Of a stretch of 64,000 bases of DNA, positions 40,870-51,369 are shown in pieces. Below the pieces are notes generated by a model. It made no database searches, was not told the DNA's origin, and saw only the letters and a program-made list of their open reading frames with translations. A program made the translations under genes and the position numbers. Within the stretch, counting starts at the first letter, position 1, and each line of letters starts with the position of its first letter. Location: assembly GCA_963575745.1 (NCBI GenBank), contig CAUYUJ010012558.1, positions 679,281 through 743,280 on the forward strand, read 5' to 3'. Source of the stretch: Prorocentrum cordatum. Its lineage: Eukaryota > Sar > Dinophyceae > Prorocentrales > Prorocentraceae.

Positions 40870-41710
40870 GCTGCGGTACTGACAACTGCATATGGTTGGG
40901 CTCTTCGCCAGGCTATTAAAAAAAATCACACCTGGGTCCAATGCGTGGTGAATGGGTCGTCGATGTGTTTGCATACACTGATATTGTCAATGTCGACCCC
41001 AGTGGGGCGACCCTTGGAAATCACTGGTTCGCTGGGGGTGACCCTGAATTCGTTACCAGAATACACCTCCCCCTGGAAAAGCACGATGCCCTCTCGGTTC
41101 TTCTGTTGCCCATGGTGCACTGCCCATATCTTCCCGGTCATTAGACGGTCAATGCTTCCATCACAATAATTGTCCGCATTGGCTAGGTGATTCACCCAGC
41201 CGACTGCGCCAGTTGGGGAATGTCTGAACAGCTTCAGGAATGACAGAGTCTACTGCAGTGAGAAGAAGCCTCAACAAACTATAAGCTGGGCAGCCAAGCA
41301 AACAAGTATCCTTCTCAGGAAAGCAAATGTCGCCAGCATGCGAGCGTATAACGACTCCTTTCGATGTGGCATGTACAAACGGGCCAGGCTTGTGAGACAA
41401 ACGGATCGAATCGCATGGTATGAACATGCGCCCCACGTCTATGACGTGAACCGAACGCCCCTACGTGGCCCGAATCAACGCGGGAACCCCAACCGTCCCA
41501 ATATAATATGTCATGTCTTCGGCGCAGAGATGGTCGCCCTCTGTAAACTGCCGCCAATGTTCCCGCATTCCTCAGACCAAATCGCGACCATTGGTCTGAA
41601 AGCCCGAAATCCGAACGATTTTCTGCGAATGTATGGGCGATCCGTGCATCGCAAGAGCCAAGGGCTGGTACTCAAAACCGTCAGTGTGCAACTTACACAG
41701 GATCTCCACA
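40870..41710. repeat. dispersed repeat family A, copy 2, second block
   Basis: Corresponds to about 2640-3010 of copy 1 and extends beyond it. Minus-strand peptides include EFRVTPSEPVISKGRP, FVHATSKGVVIRSHAGD and, further upstream in the same sense, REHWRQFTEGDHLCAEDMTY. Plus frame 41338-41715 (125 codons) competes. No family is recognised. Confidence 0.55.
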
Positions 41711-41776
41711 AGTGAAACCAACTCTCAGAATTTGTGAAAATGAACGCCGGATGTCGGAATGCATATAAATATGTGT

Positions 41777-41852
41777 ATATATATACACATACGCATTTGT
41801 GTATATATATATATATATATATATATACATGCGCATGTGTGTGTGTGTGGAC
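41777..41852. repeat. TA/GT microsatellite
   Basis: GTATATATATACACATAC, then a (TA)n run and (GT)n. Confidence 0.95.
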
Positions 41853-42574
41853 ACCCCCCCCTGCACCCATTCTACACCTTCCTCCTTTCCGCGAGGCTGG
41901 AGTTGCGCCGCCCCCTCCTTTCTCCCTTCCCCCTCCCGCTCCTCTTCTTGTTATTGTTCTTCTTCTGTTTCTTATTATTTTTCGCCCTCTTCTTCTTCTT
42001 CGCTGAAGCCCCCCCCCGCGTTCGATAGCGGCGCAATCTCCACGAGCGCCAACGCGACGGATGCAAGCGTCTGCTTCCTCGACATCGAGGTGGGAGAAGC
42101 GCGCGAGCCATCCTGTAGACGAGACATCAACAAACCCTGTAATCTCACGGGATTTCCTGGAACTTCTGGGATGCAAATCCAAGACGCCAGCACCGCCCAG
42201 CAAGCGTGCCCGTAGGGCTGCTGCGTTTCACCTCAAAAAATTGCCTCAGCCCCGTGTCCTGCCTAGCACGCTCGTCGCGGGAACGCCGATTCGCTCTCGG
42301 TGGAGCCTGCCTGCCCACCTCGTGCTCCCGCCACGGGCACCTCCAAGAGGTGCCGGCTTCATTCTACCCGCGGCTCGCTGCACAGTCGCGCTGCTCTGAA
42401 ACTGCCTGCTGTGGTCCTTTCTTATGCCAATGCGCCTCGGTCGGTCACACGCCGAGAGCGCCTCGGGCTCTCGCTCGTCTTTCATGGCCATACTTCCGGC
42501 CCCGTGAGAGGCGTGGAGCGCGCGCGGCGCTTGTAGCCCGGCGCTCGGACACGCGGGTCCGCACTGGTGTGTCG

Positions 42575-42910
42575 CTCTCTTTGTATCCCTCCCTCTCTCT
42601 CTCTCTCTTTTTCTTCTTTCCTCTGTCTCTCTCTCTCGCTCTCTCTGTTCTTTCTTTCTTTCTTTCTCTCTCTCTCTCTCTCTCTCTCTCGGAGACCCTT
42701 TTGTCCGCGCCAAGGGAGAGGTCATCACACTACCACTGCTTAGCACGCGGCGCCTCCCGCTTTGTGAGGCAGGTCCGCTGAGCGAGTGTTGCTCAGGGGC
42801 TCGGACGGTGGCACTATCCGAAGTGGTGCGCTCTGTCTTTCTCTCTCTCTCTCTGTCCCTCCCTCCCTCTCTCTCTGTCCCTCTCTGTCTCTCTCTCTCT
42901 CTCTCCCTTG
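42575..42910. repeat. two CT microsatellites
   Basis: CT/CTTT-rich runs at about 42589-42690 and 42838-42906, separated by about 150 bp of unique sequence. Confidence 0.95.
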
Positions 42911-43420
42911 CATCTCGGAAGACGGGCAGAAGCAAGCTGCGAGGCATAGGTACGCAGGCAGAGTACGCAGGCAGAGTACACAGGGTTCGCAGCAACTTAG
43001 CAACATGGCGCTGAGCCATTGGGGAGCTGGGGGGCTAAGCAACATTCTCGGACTCTCCGGTAGACCCTTGGATAATAGTTCCGTCGCTCGCACACGTGGA
43101 GCAGCACGATAAACGAACTAGCATGTCCTGGCCCTGATCCCAGACTGAAAGCGGCAACCTAACAACGGTTCGTGGCACTCGAGGCTCACACGCCTTGCCC
43201 AAAACATGTCTGGCAGGGGTACCGAAAAACCGTGGGTGTACATGCGCAAGCCTTACCGCCTCGTCACCGGGACCACAAGATAGATATCGGTGAATTGTGT
43301 CCCCACTCACGCAAACGCAGTTCATGATCCGCCGACTGCTGCGCGACTCGGAACCCCAGCGTGGCGGATGGCTCTGCGCTGCGAGAGACACGTCGAACGC
43401 ATGCTGACCCTCTCCCCCTG

Positions 43421-44770
43421 TCAGAAAGAGCGGCGAGAGAAGACGGACCCGAGTGAAGGTAGGGGAGAGGAGCAGCAATGGAAGATACAAGAGCGGCTCG
43501 AGACGGCCAGACGGCCCCAGCACATACTTGTTTTTCCTCCGACGCGCGGCTGAATCCAAACAACGGGCGCATGGGAATGGGACGCGTTTACCACGACAAT
43601 TGGCTTTCTTGTGGAGCGGCCACAGTAATCAGCAAGCCAGGCGCGAAGACAGGCGAGACCAGAGCCAAAGAGAACACCCCGGCACACTTCCCCCTCCGCC
43701 AGCGAAGTGGAACCACTGCCGAGAAAGGTAAGATTTATGTGCAACCGGCGGTTTCCCTTCCTCCCCCCCAAATGGAAGACGGTATGCTTTTTCTCCATGG
43801 GGTCATCTTCCACCAGTCCTTTCTGTGTCAAATATCTTCTCCCTCGCCGCAGGCCCGACGGGCTCCCACTCAGCATCTGGGGCACGTGCAGACGAATCCC
43901 ACCCAGCATTGTGGACAAGGGGCTGGCGGGGAACCCAACTCGCCGGCGTGCAGAAGGGCCGGGGCACGCGCACACGCGCCAGGGCCTCGGGGACACTGCT
44001 GCCACGGGACCCTGCACATGACATCCCACCCGCAGAACACGAGACCCGGAGCAGGCCTCGGCCCACGGCTGCAGTTCTCCTGGGCGCGCCAGCATCCAGA
44101 GCTTGACAGAGTCGCTGCTGCGGCGACCTCGGACGCGCGTGAGCCTGCCGCTGGCCGGCAGCGCCGGTGGTCGCAAACACGTCCGCGGAGGCGGCGGGCC
44201 GCGCCGGGCACCAGGCACCAGGCGGAGAAAGGGGAGGGCGGCCGCGGAGGCGAACGAGGACGGAGGCCCGAACAACACGCGTGAACCAAAGTGAGCCAAC
44301 AGATGCCGATACCGCTGCTCCCTGGACCTCTCCGTGGGCGCGTGCCGACCAGAGTTCCAGAGCGAATCCAACGATGGCGACGAGGGCCTCCTGGGACGCC
44401 GAGGAAGACGGGCGAAGGGTAGCGGCATCGGTTCCTCTTCCTCCTCCGAGGAGGATGGGAAGGGCGGGAGGCAGCAGCGGCGGCGGCGGAGCAGAGAAGC
44501 CCGCGCGGCGGGCGCACGGGGACGGCCCGCCTCCGCCGCTCGCCCCGCGCAGCGGGCGCCATGGGCCGCGCTCGCGCGCGAGGCGTTCCCGCGGCCCCGC
44601 CCGAGGCCGGCTGCGGCCCCGCGCGCGGCGGGCGCCGCCTCGCGGGGGGAGGCCTCGGGGAGGCCCGCGGCCGCGGCTGTGACGGGCGCGGGTCGCCGAC
44701 CTCGTCGCCGGCGTCGCCAGCTTCGGCGTCGTCGTCGACGTCGGCGTCGTCGGCGTCGGTGGCGTCGCAC
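43421..44770 (-). CDS. 449-codon open frame, probably composition-driven
   Basis: Open for 449 codons, but the N-terminal third is Arg/Ala/Pro-rich and comes from the GTCGGC repeat. Other long frames overlap on both strands (43803-45020 minus, 44334-45374 plus). Residues near HLGGRKGNRRLHINLTFLGS look ordinary. No domain is found. I list it for its length only. Confidence 0.15.
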   Translation of the reverse strand: MRRHRRRRRRRRRRRRSWRRRRRGRRPAPVTAAAAGLPEASPREAAPAARGAAAGLGRGRGNASRASAAHGARCAGRAAEAGRPRAPAARASLLRRRRCCLPPFPSSSEEEEEPMPLPFARLPRRPRRPSSPSLDSLWNSGRHAPTERSREQRYRHLLAHFGSRVLFGPPSSFASAAALPFLRLVPGARRGPPPPRTCLRPPALPASGRLTRVRGRRSSDSVKLWMLARPGELQPWAEACSGSRVLRVGCHVQGPVAAVSPRPWRVCACPGPSARRRVGFPASPLSTMLGGIRLHVPQMLSGSPSGLRRGRRYLTQKGLVEDDPMEKKHTVFHLGGRKGNRRLHINLTFLGSGSTSLAEGEVCRGVLFGSGLACLRAWLADYCGRSTRKPIVVVNASHSHAPVVWIQPRVGGKTSMCWGRLAVSSRSCIFHCCSSPLPSLGSVFSRRSF

Positions 44771-44925
44771 TCGTCGGCGGCGTCGGCATCGTCGGCATCG
44801 TCGGCATCGTCAGCGTCGGAGTCGCTGTCGGCGACGTCGGCGGCGTCAGCGTCGCGGCGGTGTCTGCGTCGTCACCGACGGCGTCGGCGTCGTCGGCGTC
44901 GCGTCGGTGGCGGCGTCGGCAGCGA
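44700..44925. repeat. GTCGGC / GTCGTC repeat
   Basis: GTCGGCGTC, GTCGGCATC and GTCGTC units over about 220 bp, in three-base steps. A similar CGTCGTCGCC repeat is at 50690-50970. Confidence 0.85.
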
Positions 44926-44984
44926 GCTGCTCCTGCTGTTCCGCCCCGTTCTCCTGCGGTTCGTCCATGCGCCACGCCTCCTCT

Positions 44985-45200
44985 CTCATCCCCCCTCTCG
45001 TCCTGTTCCTCCTCTCTCATCCCGCCTCCTTCTGCTCCTCATCCTCCTGTTCCCTCCACCCTTTTCCTCGCCTCCGCCTTGTCGCCCATCCCGCCTCGTA
45101 TACTTTTTCTTATTCTTCTTCTTCTTCTTCTTATTCTCCTCCTCCTCCTCCTCCTCCTCCTCCCCTCCTCCTCCTTCTCCCTCCTCCTCGTCGACCAGGC
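44985..45200. repeat. pyrimidine tract with TCC and TTC arrays
   Basis: CT-rich sequence ending in TTC (45110-45135) and TCC (45137-45185) runs. Confidence 0.85.
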
Positions 45201-45261
45201 CTGGCGCCACGATGGGCCTCGCAACACACCTTTGAGCAGGGTGGGTGGCGCAACCCTTTCG

Positions 45262-45560
45262 ATCGCAGCCCCCCGCGTGGGACGCCACTCCGCTGGACCC
45301 CCCCGAGCACCCCTCGAAAGTGGCAACGGTTTCACAGATCCCAGTCCCCCAGGGGGGGGCGAGGTCTACTTTGAGCCCGCGTGCGTCCCCACTCCGCTGG
45401 ACCCCCCAGCAGCCCTCGACAGTGGCGACAGTTTCGCTGATCGCAGCCCCCAAGGGATGGCGAGGTCTAATCTGAGTCCGCGTAGGACGTCACTCTGCTG
45501 GGCCCCGCACCAGCCCCCGAAAGTGGCGACAGCTTCGCAGATCGCAGCCCCCAGGGACGG
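45262..45560. repeat. 101-102-bp tandem repeat, about three units
   Basis: TGGC(A/G)AC(G/A)G(T/C)TTC begins at 45321, 45423 and 45524. Units share TCGCAGCCCCC, GGCGAGGTCTA and ACTCCGCTGGACCCC. Confidence 0.8.
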
Positions 45561-45670
45561 CCAGGTAGGAGGCAAGCTGGCGCGCAGGAAGGAGCGAGGT
45601 GAGGCAGGAGTGAAGGGGAGAGAGGGCGGGAAGGAAGGAAGACGGGAGGCGTGCGACCGCAGTGCTCTAT

Positions 45671-46075
45671 TCAAAACGAGAACCCAACGCATGAGGGTGA
45701 GGAATAGCAACGTTCGGACATCTTGGCGTAGACCGAGAGCTGACTCTCGGGCAGGAAGTTGCACTTCTTTGCTGCAGGTGGGTCCCTGTTCCAGCCACCG
45801 TGGTCACGCTCCACAGAGAAGACCCTGGGCCTCGCTCCTGCAGCCTTGCCACACACCCTGCAGTTCTCGCGCTAAGCACGGCTGTACTTGTATGCATTGG
45901 TTTTGCTTGTTACTGCATCGCCACGCTGTAAAGCCTCCCATCGCTGCTCAGGGGTTCCGCGCGAGACTGCAGCAAACGAATATCGGGTGAGGGCAGTTGT
46001 GCGCAACAGAGGTGCGGGCTGAGACCGCAAAGCGGTACAATGAATGCTGGTGGGGCCGCTGATCCCCAGTGCCAC
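45671..46075 (-). pseudogene. small coding remnant with one in-frame TAG
   Basis: A minus frame of 135 codons is interrupted once, by TAG at 45874-45872. Before the stop it is TPEQRWEALQRGDAVTSKTN; after it, NCRVCGKAAGARPRVFSVER and AAKKCNFLPESQLSVYAKMS. The composition is ordinary protein-like, and CRVCGK could be one half of a zinc site. No family recognised; it may be an exon, a retroelement piece or chance. Confidence 0.25.
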
Positions 46076-46117
46076 CCCTCACGCCCTGTGCCAAAACACT
46101 ACGGCCTTGAGCCCAAG

Positions 46118-46258
46118 CGGCTCCTCCTCCTCCTCCCCCCTCCTGTTCCTCCTCCTCCCCCCTCCTCCTCCTCCTCCTCGTCCTCCTCCTCCTTCATCCT
46201 CCTCCTCCTCCTCCTCGCCATTCACCCTCCTCCTGTTCCTCACTCGCCTTCCTCATCA
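46118..46258. repeat. TCC array before super-element 1
   Basis: TCC units with CCCCTCCTGTTCC interruptions. Confidence 0.85.
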
Positions 46259-46282
46259 TACTCCTTCCCCATGCCTCTTTTT

Positions 46283-47960
46283 CCCGGAAAGGGCTCGAGC
46301 CCAGGGTTCTCTTTTAGTTGGTAAACCTGTCCCCCGGTGCCAACTTGAAGGAGGCCGGCGAATTTTTTCCCTGATAAATATCGAGGTCGAAGGAGGCCGG
46401 CGAATTAAAATTTGAGGATGTCTCGAGCGAAACGCTTGTTTTTGAAATCCCGATCGATAAATCACAGGGTGCGGGCCACTTTTTCGTGTGTTGAGGATGT
46501 CTCGAGCGAAACGCTTGCTCCGCAGAGTTTGCCGAGGATGTCTCGAGCGAAACGCTTGTTTTGCAGAGCCGACCGCGACGCGGAAAAGCGCCCCGCGCGA
46601 AGGAATTTCGATGATGTTTCGACTAATTTGTTTGTTTTTGTACGATTTCCTGGAATTTTGGCAGGATGTCTCGAGCGAAATGCACGACCCCACCCTAGCA
46701 CGACCATACCCCAGCACGACCACACCCCAGCACGACCAGACCCCAGCACGACCCCACCCCAGCACGACCCCACCCCAGCACGACCATACCCCAGCACGAC
46801 CACACCCCAGCACGACCCGACCCCAGCACGACCCTACCCCAGCAAGACCACACCCCAGCACGACCACACCCCAGCACGCACGACCACACCCCAGCACGAC
46901 CACGCCCCAGCACGACCACGCCCCAGCACGACCACGCCCCAGCACGACCACCCCCCAGCACGACCACCCCCCCAGCACGACCACCCCCCAGCACGACCAC
47001 CCCCCAGCACGACCACACCCCAGCACGACCACTCCCCAGCACGACCACACCCCAGCACGACCACACCCCAGCACGACCACACCCAGTCGCACCCCCGTGG
47101 AATGTTTCGTGGCGTGTCTGGTTGAGTGGTTGCCTGTTCGTGGGGTGTCTCGTGGAATGTTTCAAAGGGTGTCTCGTGGAATGTTTCGTGAGGTGTCTCG
47201 TGGAATGTTTCGTGAGGTGTCTCGTGGGATGTTTCGCGGGGTGGCACGACCACGCCCCAGCACGACCACGCCCCAGCACGACCACCCCCCAGCACGACCA
47301 CCCCCCAGCACGACCACCCCCCAGCACGACCACCCCCAGCACGACCACACCCCAGCACGACCACACCCCAGCACGACCACACCCAGTCGCACCCCCGTGG
47401 AATGTTTCGTGGCGTGTCTGGTTGAGTGGTTGCCTGTTCGTGGGGTGTCTCGTGGAATGTTTCAAAGGGTGTCTCGTGGAATGTTTCGTGAGGTGTCTCG
47501 TGGAATGTTTCGTGAGGTGTCTCGTGGGATGTTTCGCGGGGTGGAGTGGGACCGCAGCACGACCACGCCCCAGCACGACCACCCCCCCAGCACGACCACC
47601 CCCCAGCACGACCACACCCCAGCACGACCACACCCCAGCACGACCACTCCCCAGCACGACCACACCCCAGCACGACCACACCCCAGCACGACCACACCCA
47701 GTCGCACCCCCGTGGAATGTTTCGTGGCGTGTCTGGTTGAGTGGTTGCCTGTTCGTGGGGTGTCTCGTGGAATGTTTCACGGGGTGTCTCGTGGAATGTT
47801 TCGTGAGGTGTCTCGTGGAATGTTTCGTGAGGTGTCTCGTGGGATGTTTCGCGGGGTGTCTCGTGGGATGTTTCGTGAGATGTCGCCCAGTTGGGTATCG
47901 TGAAAACGTGACCATGCTGCACATGTCTTTATCCCTTTCCGGGTTCGTGGGTCCATCATG
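46283..47960. repeat. modular super-element, locus 1
   Basis: Head at 46283-46425: CCCGGAAAGGGCTCGAGCCC, then AGGGTTCTCTTTTAG, GGCCGGCGAA, GATAAATA, and a second GGCCGGCGAATTAAAATTTG. It is followed by GATGTCTCGAGCGAAACGC units (46420-46680), CCAGCACGACC arrays alternating with GTCTCGTGGAATGTTTCG repeats, and a tail at 47885-47960 ending CCTTTCCGGGTTCGTGGGTC. The same head and tail occur at the two other loci. Confidence 0.8.
46680..47880. repeat. higher-order repeat: 16-bp CCCCAGCACGACCACA arrays plus 24-bp units
   Basis: Three rounds (46680-47240, 47241-47544, 47545-47880) each combine a 16-bp CCCCAGCACGACCACA array with CCCAGTCGCACCCCCGTGG, a GGTTGAGTGGTTGCCTGTTC segment and 24-bp GTGTCTCGTGGAATGTTTCG units. 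The round-to-round spacing is about 300-317 bp. Confidence 0.9.
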
Positions 47961-48594
47961 TTTCTGCCCTCTTCCCCGCCCTCTCCCTCGTGATCCCTCG
48001 TCGCCCGTGCTGCGGCCGCGGCCGCACACGGCGCCAGTTAAGGAGGGGGGGGGGCGAGGGCGTCGCGGGGCTGTGTGACGGGCTCGTTGGGAGAATGGGC
48101 GGCGGCTGGGGCCCGGGCGGGAGATCCGCCCAAGGGGGACAAGCAGACTTCTCGAACCCAGAACCTCGAAGCTCGCTCTTTCTCCCTTCGGATAGGGGGT
48201 GGACTCCAAAAGCGGATTCAGCCCAAAATTGTTTCCGTCGCGGTTGTCGAATCTTCAAGGATGCTGCGTACGTTTTGTAGATTCGACGAACAAAACCCTG
48301 GGCAAACCAATTCTGCAACCGATCCTCTACTCGATCTCTGCCTGCCAGAACCACGGTTGGGCCACCTCGGACCCCCAGCCGACTCCAAACGGGAGGTGGC
48401 CCTTCGGGCGCCATGGGGCCCACCGCACTGCCACGGGCCGCTGCTTGCCCGCGTGGGCGCCCCTCCACCCCAACGAGTGGGCGGCGGGCCGGGGGGCGCG
48501 GCCTGCCCGACCGCGGTCGGCGGCGCATATTTTGCCGCCAGGTGCAGCGAAGATTGGCGGCGCGCCAAAGGGGGGACGTGACAGGGGCCAGGCC
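47961..48594. other. no supported gene
   Basis: GC-rich sequence with open frames on both strands and no recognisable motif. Confidence 0.4.
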
Positions 48595-48765
48595 CTCTGA
48601 GGAGGCGGCGCGGCTTCTCAGAAGCCCTCTCGCCTTCTGAGAAGGCCCGCCCCCTCTCGCTTCCCCCTCCCCGGGCGCCTCTGACTTTGGAGGAGGCCCA
48701 GAAAGTTGTTCAGAAGGCCGGAGGCCTTCGGAGCCTTCTGGGAAGGCCCGCCTCCTCTCCCCCCA
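48595..48765. repeat. CTTCTGAGAAGG palindrome cluster
   Basis: GCTTCTCAGAAGC, CCTTCTGAGAAGG and TTGTTCAGAAGGCC / GGAGCCTTCTGGGAAGG can form several small hairpins. Confidence 0.6.
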
Positions 48766-48835
48766 GGCTCGCCACCGATTATCCCAGTGCGACCCTACCT
48801 AGGAGTTGGAGCCCCTAGGAAAGCAGCATTAGTAG

Positions 48836-49274
48836 TAACAGTAAAGCTAAGCTGAAGCTAAGCTAAAGCTAAGTCAAAGCTAAGCTAAAGCTAGGCTAAA
48901 GCTAAGCTAAGGCTAAGCTAACACTAAGCTAAAGCTAAGCTGAAGCTAAGCTGAAGCTAAGCTAAAGCTAAGCTGAAGCTAAGCTAAAGCTAAGCTAAAG
49001 CTAAGCGAAAGCTAAGCTAAAGCTAAAGCTAAATATAAGCTAAAGCTAAGCTAAAGCTAAGCTGAAGCTAAGCGAAAGCTAAGCTAAGGCTAAGCTAAAT
49101 CTAAGCTAAAGCTAAGCTAAAGCTAAGCTGAAGCTAAGCTAAATCTAAGCTAAAGCTAAGCTAAAGCTAAAGCTAAGCTAAAGCTAAGCTAAAGCTAAGC
49201 TAAAGCTAAGCTGAAGCTAAGCTGAAGCTAAGCTAAAGCTAAAGCTAAGCTAAAGCTAAAGCTAAGGCTAAAGC
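48836..49274. repeat. GCTAAR hexamer satellite, about 440 bp
   Basis: Hexamers GCTAAG, GCTAAA and GCTGAA, often alternating as a 12-bp GCTAAGCTAAA unit. No coding frame. Ends abruptly before a GGGGACTGGGGGAACCGC duplication (49277-49325). Confidence 0.97.
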
Positions 49275-49739
49275 TCCCAGGGGACTGGGGGAACCGCGGG
49301 GCGGGGACTGGGGGAACCGCCTGGGGCGGTTAGCACTGCCCGGCCCTTTAAGCAAAGAGAGTAAGAACCCTTCTAGGCAGAGCCTAGGTAGGGAACAAGA
49401 GCCAAGGGGTCTGCATTGATGTATCATGGCCAACCTTCACCGAAACAATTCGATGGCACCCTTGCAGATTTGTCGTCTCGCCTCCTTCCCTCCGCTAAGC
49501 GGAATCGGAGCGCAGCCGCTCCTTCCCCGACCACCTCTCCGCGCGCGCCCGCGAGTTCTCAGTCCTGGCCTCCAGTTGGGAAGCACGCCTGCGCAACGCC
49601 CCCGCGGCACTGCCGCGCGGCAAGCCAGCGGGGTAGCGCGCGGCGAGCAAGCTCAGGGCCGCAGCGGGCGGCAAGCCGGCGGGGTAGCGCGTGGGCTCCT
49701 CGTCGGCGTCGAAACATCACTGTTTGAAAGATACGACTG

Positions 49740-50470
49740 ATATCCAGAGACGGTTCCAAGCGCTCTCGCCTCGACGCCGGCTGCATTCTCTGGAACCGAC
49801 GCTTCCGCTCGAACGCAAACTTGGATCCAAATCTTAACCGGCTCCGCTCGATACGTCCCGATTGTTTACTCTGAGACACCCTGGCCAGAGATGCCCAGAA
49901 CGTCAGAAGCGGGCATTCTCGCCTGAGACCTCATCGCTATTCAATCAAGTTGGTAACGGTCCAGCTGGTCACCGAAAGACACGAACGGCGCTCTTGCTTG
50001 AGACTTCCACTCGATTCAAAAAAGATGGGCGACCCAGAAGGGGGTCCAGCTGAAACGGGGGGGGGTGCAATAGATTCGGGGCAATTGTATTGCAAATGTA
50101 TTGCGCCGGACAATTGTTTTGCATTGTATTGCAAGTAGTGTATTGCCCGCGGAAATCCAGCAATACATCTGCTCCCTGGAATGTATTGCACGCCCCAAAT
50201 GTATTGCAACCCCACAAATCTATTGCACCACATCTATTGCACCACCCCCTTGTCGCTGGACCCCCTTTTGGGTCAACTCGAAGAGAGGCACCGAAATACA
50301 GCACCGGCGCTCTCGCCCAGCACTTCCTTACAGTCCAAGCAAATGCGTGACAGCCCACCTGCGACAACAACGATTCCCTTTCGATATTTCCTCACAGTTT
50401 ACTCCGAATCACCCTGGCCAGGGAGGCCCCGAAACTGAGGAATGGCGCTCTCGCCCGAGACCTCCTCGCA
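49740..50470. repeat. tandem repeat family D, copy 2, inverted
   Basis: Units near 49880, 49970, 50285 and 50413 contain ACACCCTGGCCAGAGATGCC / TCACCCTGGCCAGGGAGGCC, GGCGCTCTCGCC, GAGACCTC and CAATTCAATAAAATTGG. They match the reverse complement of 32925-33425. Confidence 0.7.
50058..50242. repeat. TGTATTGCA motif cluster
   Basis: GTATTGCA-type octamers occur about ten times in 185 bp at irregular spacing, inside the family D array. Confidence 0.8.
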
Positions 50471-50689
50471 ATTCAATAAAATTGGAGAGTTGCCCGCAGG
50501 CGCATTCGCTTGCATTGCGGCCATGGCGGCGCGGTGCGCAAACAGAGTGCACTGCTCAATGCTTCTCCCAGAAGCTGGTATGAAAAGAAGGCCCCCCCAA
50601 GGGAGGTTCAAACGGGCGGGCGGGTACAAGGGAGAGAGAGAAACAAGTGAAGGTCAAAACTGCTTTTGGGGCCACATGTTCGCAAGATG

Positions 50690-50970
50690 GTCATCGTCGT
50701 TGTCATCCATCTTGTCGTCGTCCGTCTCGTCGACGTCGTCGTGGGCGAAGTCGTCGCCGTCGCCGGCGCCGTCTCCACCGTCTGCTGCGGCGGCGTTCTG
50801 ACTTTGACCCTTTTGGGACCGCTTGGGGCTTCAGAGGGCCTCCAGGGGCCTCCGAGGGCCTCCGGTAGGTTCTGGGCGACGGCCACCGTCGCCGTCGCTG
50901 TCGTCGCTGTCGTCGCCGTCGTTGTTGGCGGCGTCGGCGTCGGCGTCGGCGTCGCTGTCGCAGCTGTCGT
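50690..50970. repeat. CGTCGTC / GTCGCC repeat with CTCCAGGGGCC copies
   Basis: CGTCGTCGTCC-type repeats at 50695-50790 and 50880-50970 flank a GGGCCTCC triplication (50838-50862). Confidence 0.8.
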
Positions 50971-51369
50971 GGGACGCTCACGTGGGGACTCTGAGCTCTA
51001 ATCTTCCTCCTTGCCCTCACCCTTCTTCTCGTCCTCCCCCCCTCCTTGTTCCTCGCTCTCCTCCTCGACCTCCTCCTCATCCTCGCCCTCTCCTCCTTCT
51101 CACTATCCGCCTCCCGCCGTACCATGTTCTTTCTTCTCGTCCTCCAGCTCTTTCTCCCAATTCCCTCTGTCGCCTCTTCTTCCTTATTATTCTCTCCCTC
51201 TTCAAGCCGAGCCCCAGAATACCATAAATGGCAGGAGCAACGGACTAATTGCCTACATACACCCGCCATGGCACAACGGGTAGAAAAAAACGGCCGCCAC
51301 TCAGCACTACCGACTCTGCACCTTGGACGGTTCGGGGACTCAGGCGAGCACGCGAGGATAGCGAGCTAG
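50971..51369. other. pyrimidine-rich, no supported gene
   Basis: CT-rich sequence to about 51205, then unremarkable sequence. Confidence 0.4.

Noticed and set aside
43803-45374. Three mutually overlapping frames of 346 to 449 codons
   Set aside because: Mutually exclusive, Arg/Ala/Pro-rich and largely caused by GTCGGC repeats; only the longest is listed, at low confidence.
46412-48209. Frames of 237 to 504 codons with HDHTPARP or WGVVVLGCG repeats
   Set aside because: Readings of the 16- and 24-bp arrays in three phases; no unit of independent composition.
48836-49274. Telomere-type repeat
   Set aside because: The unit is GCTAAR, not a TTTAGGG-type sequence, and the array is internal.
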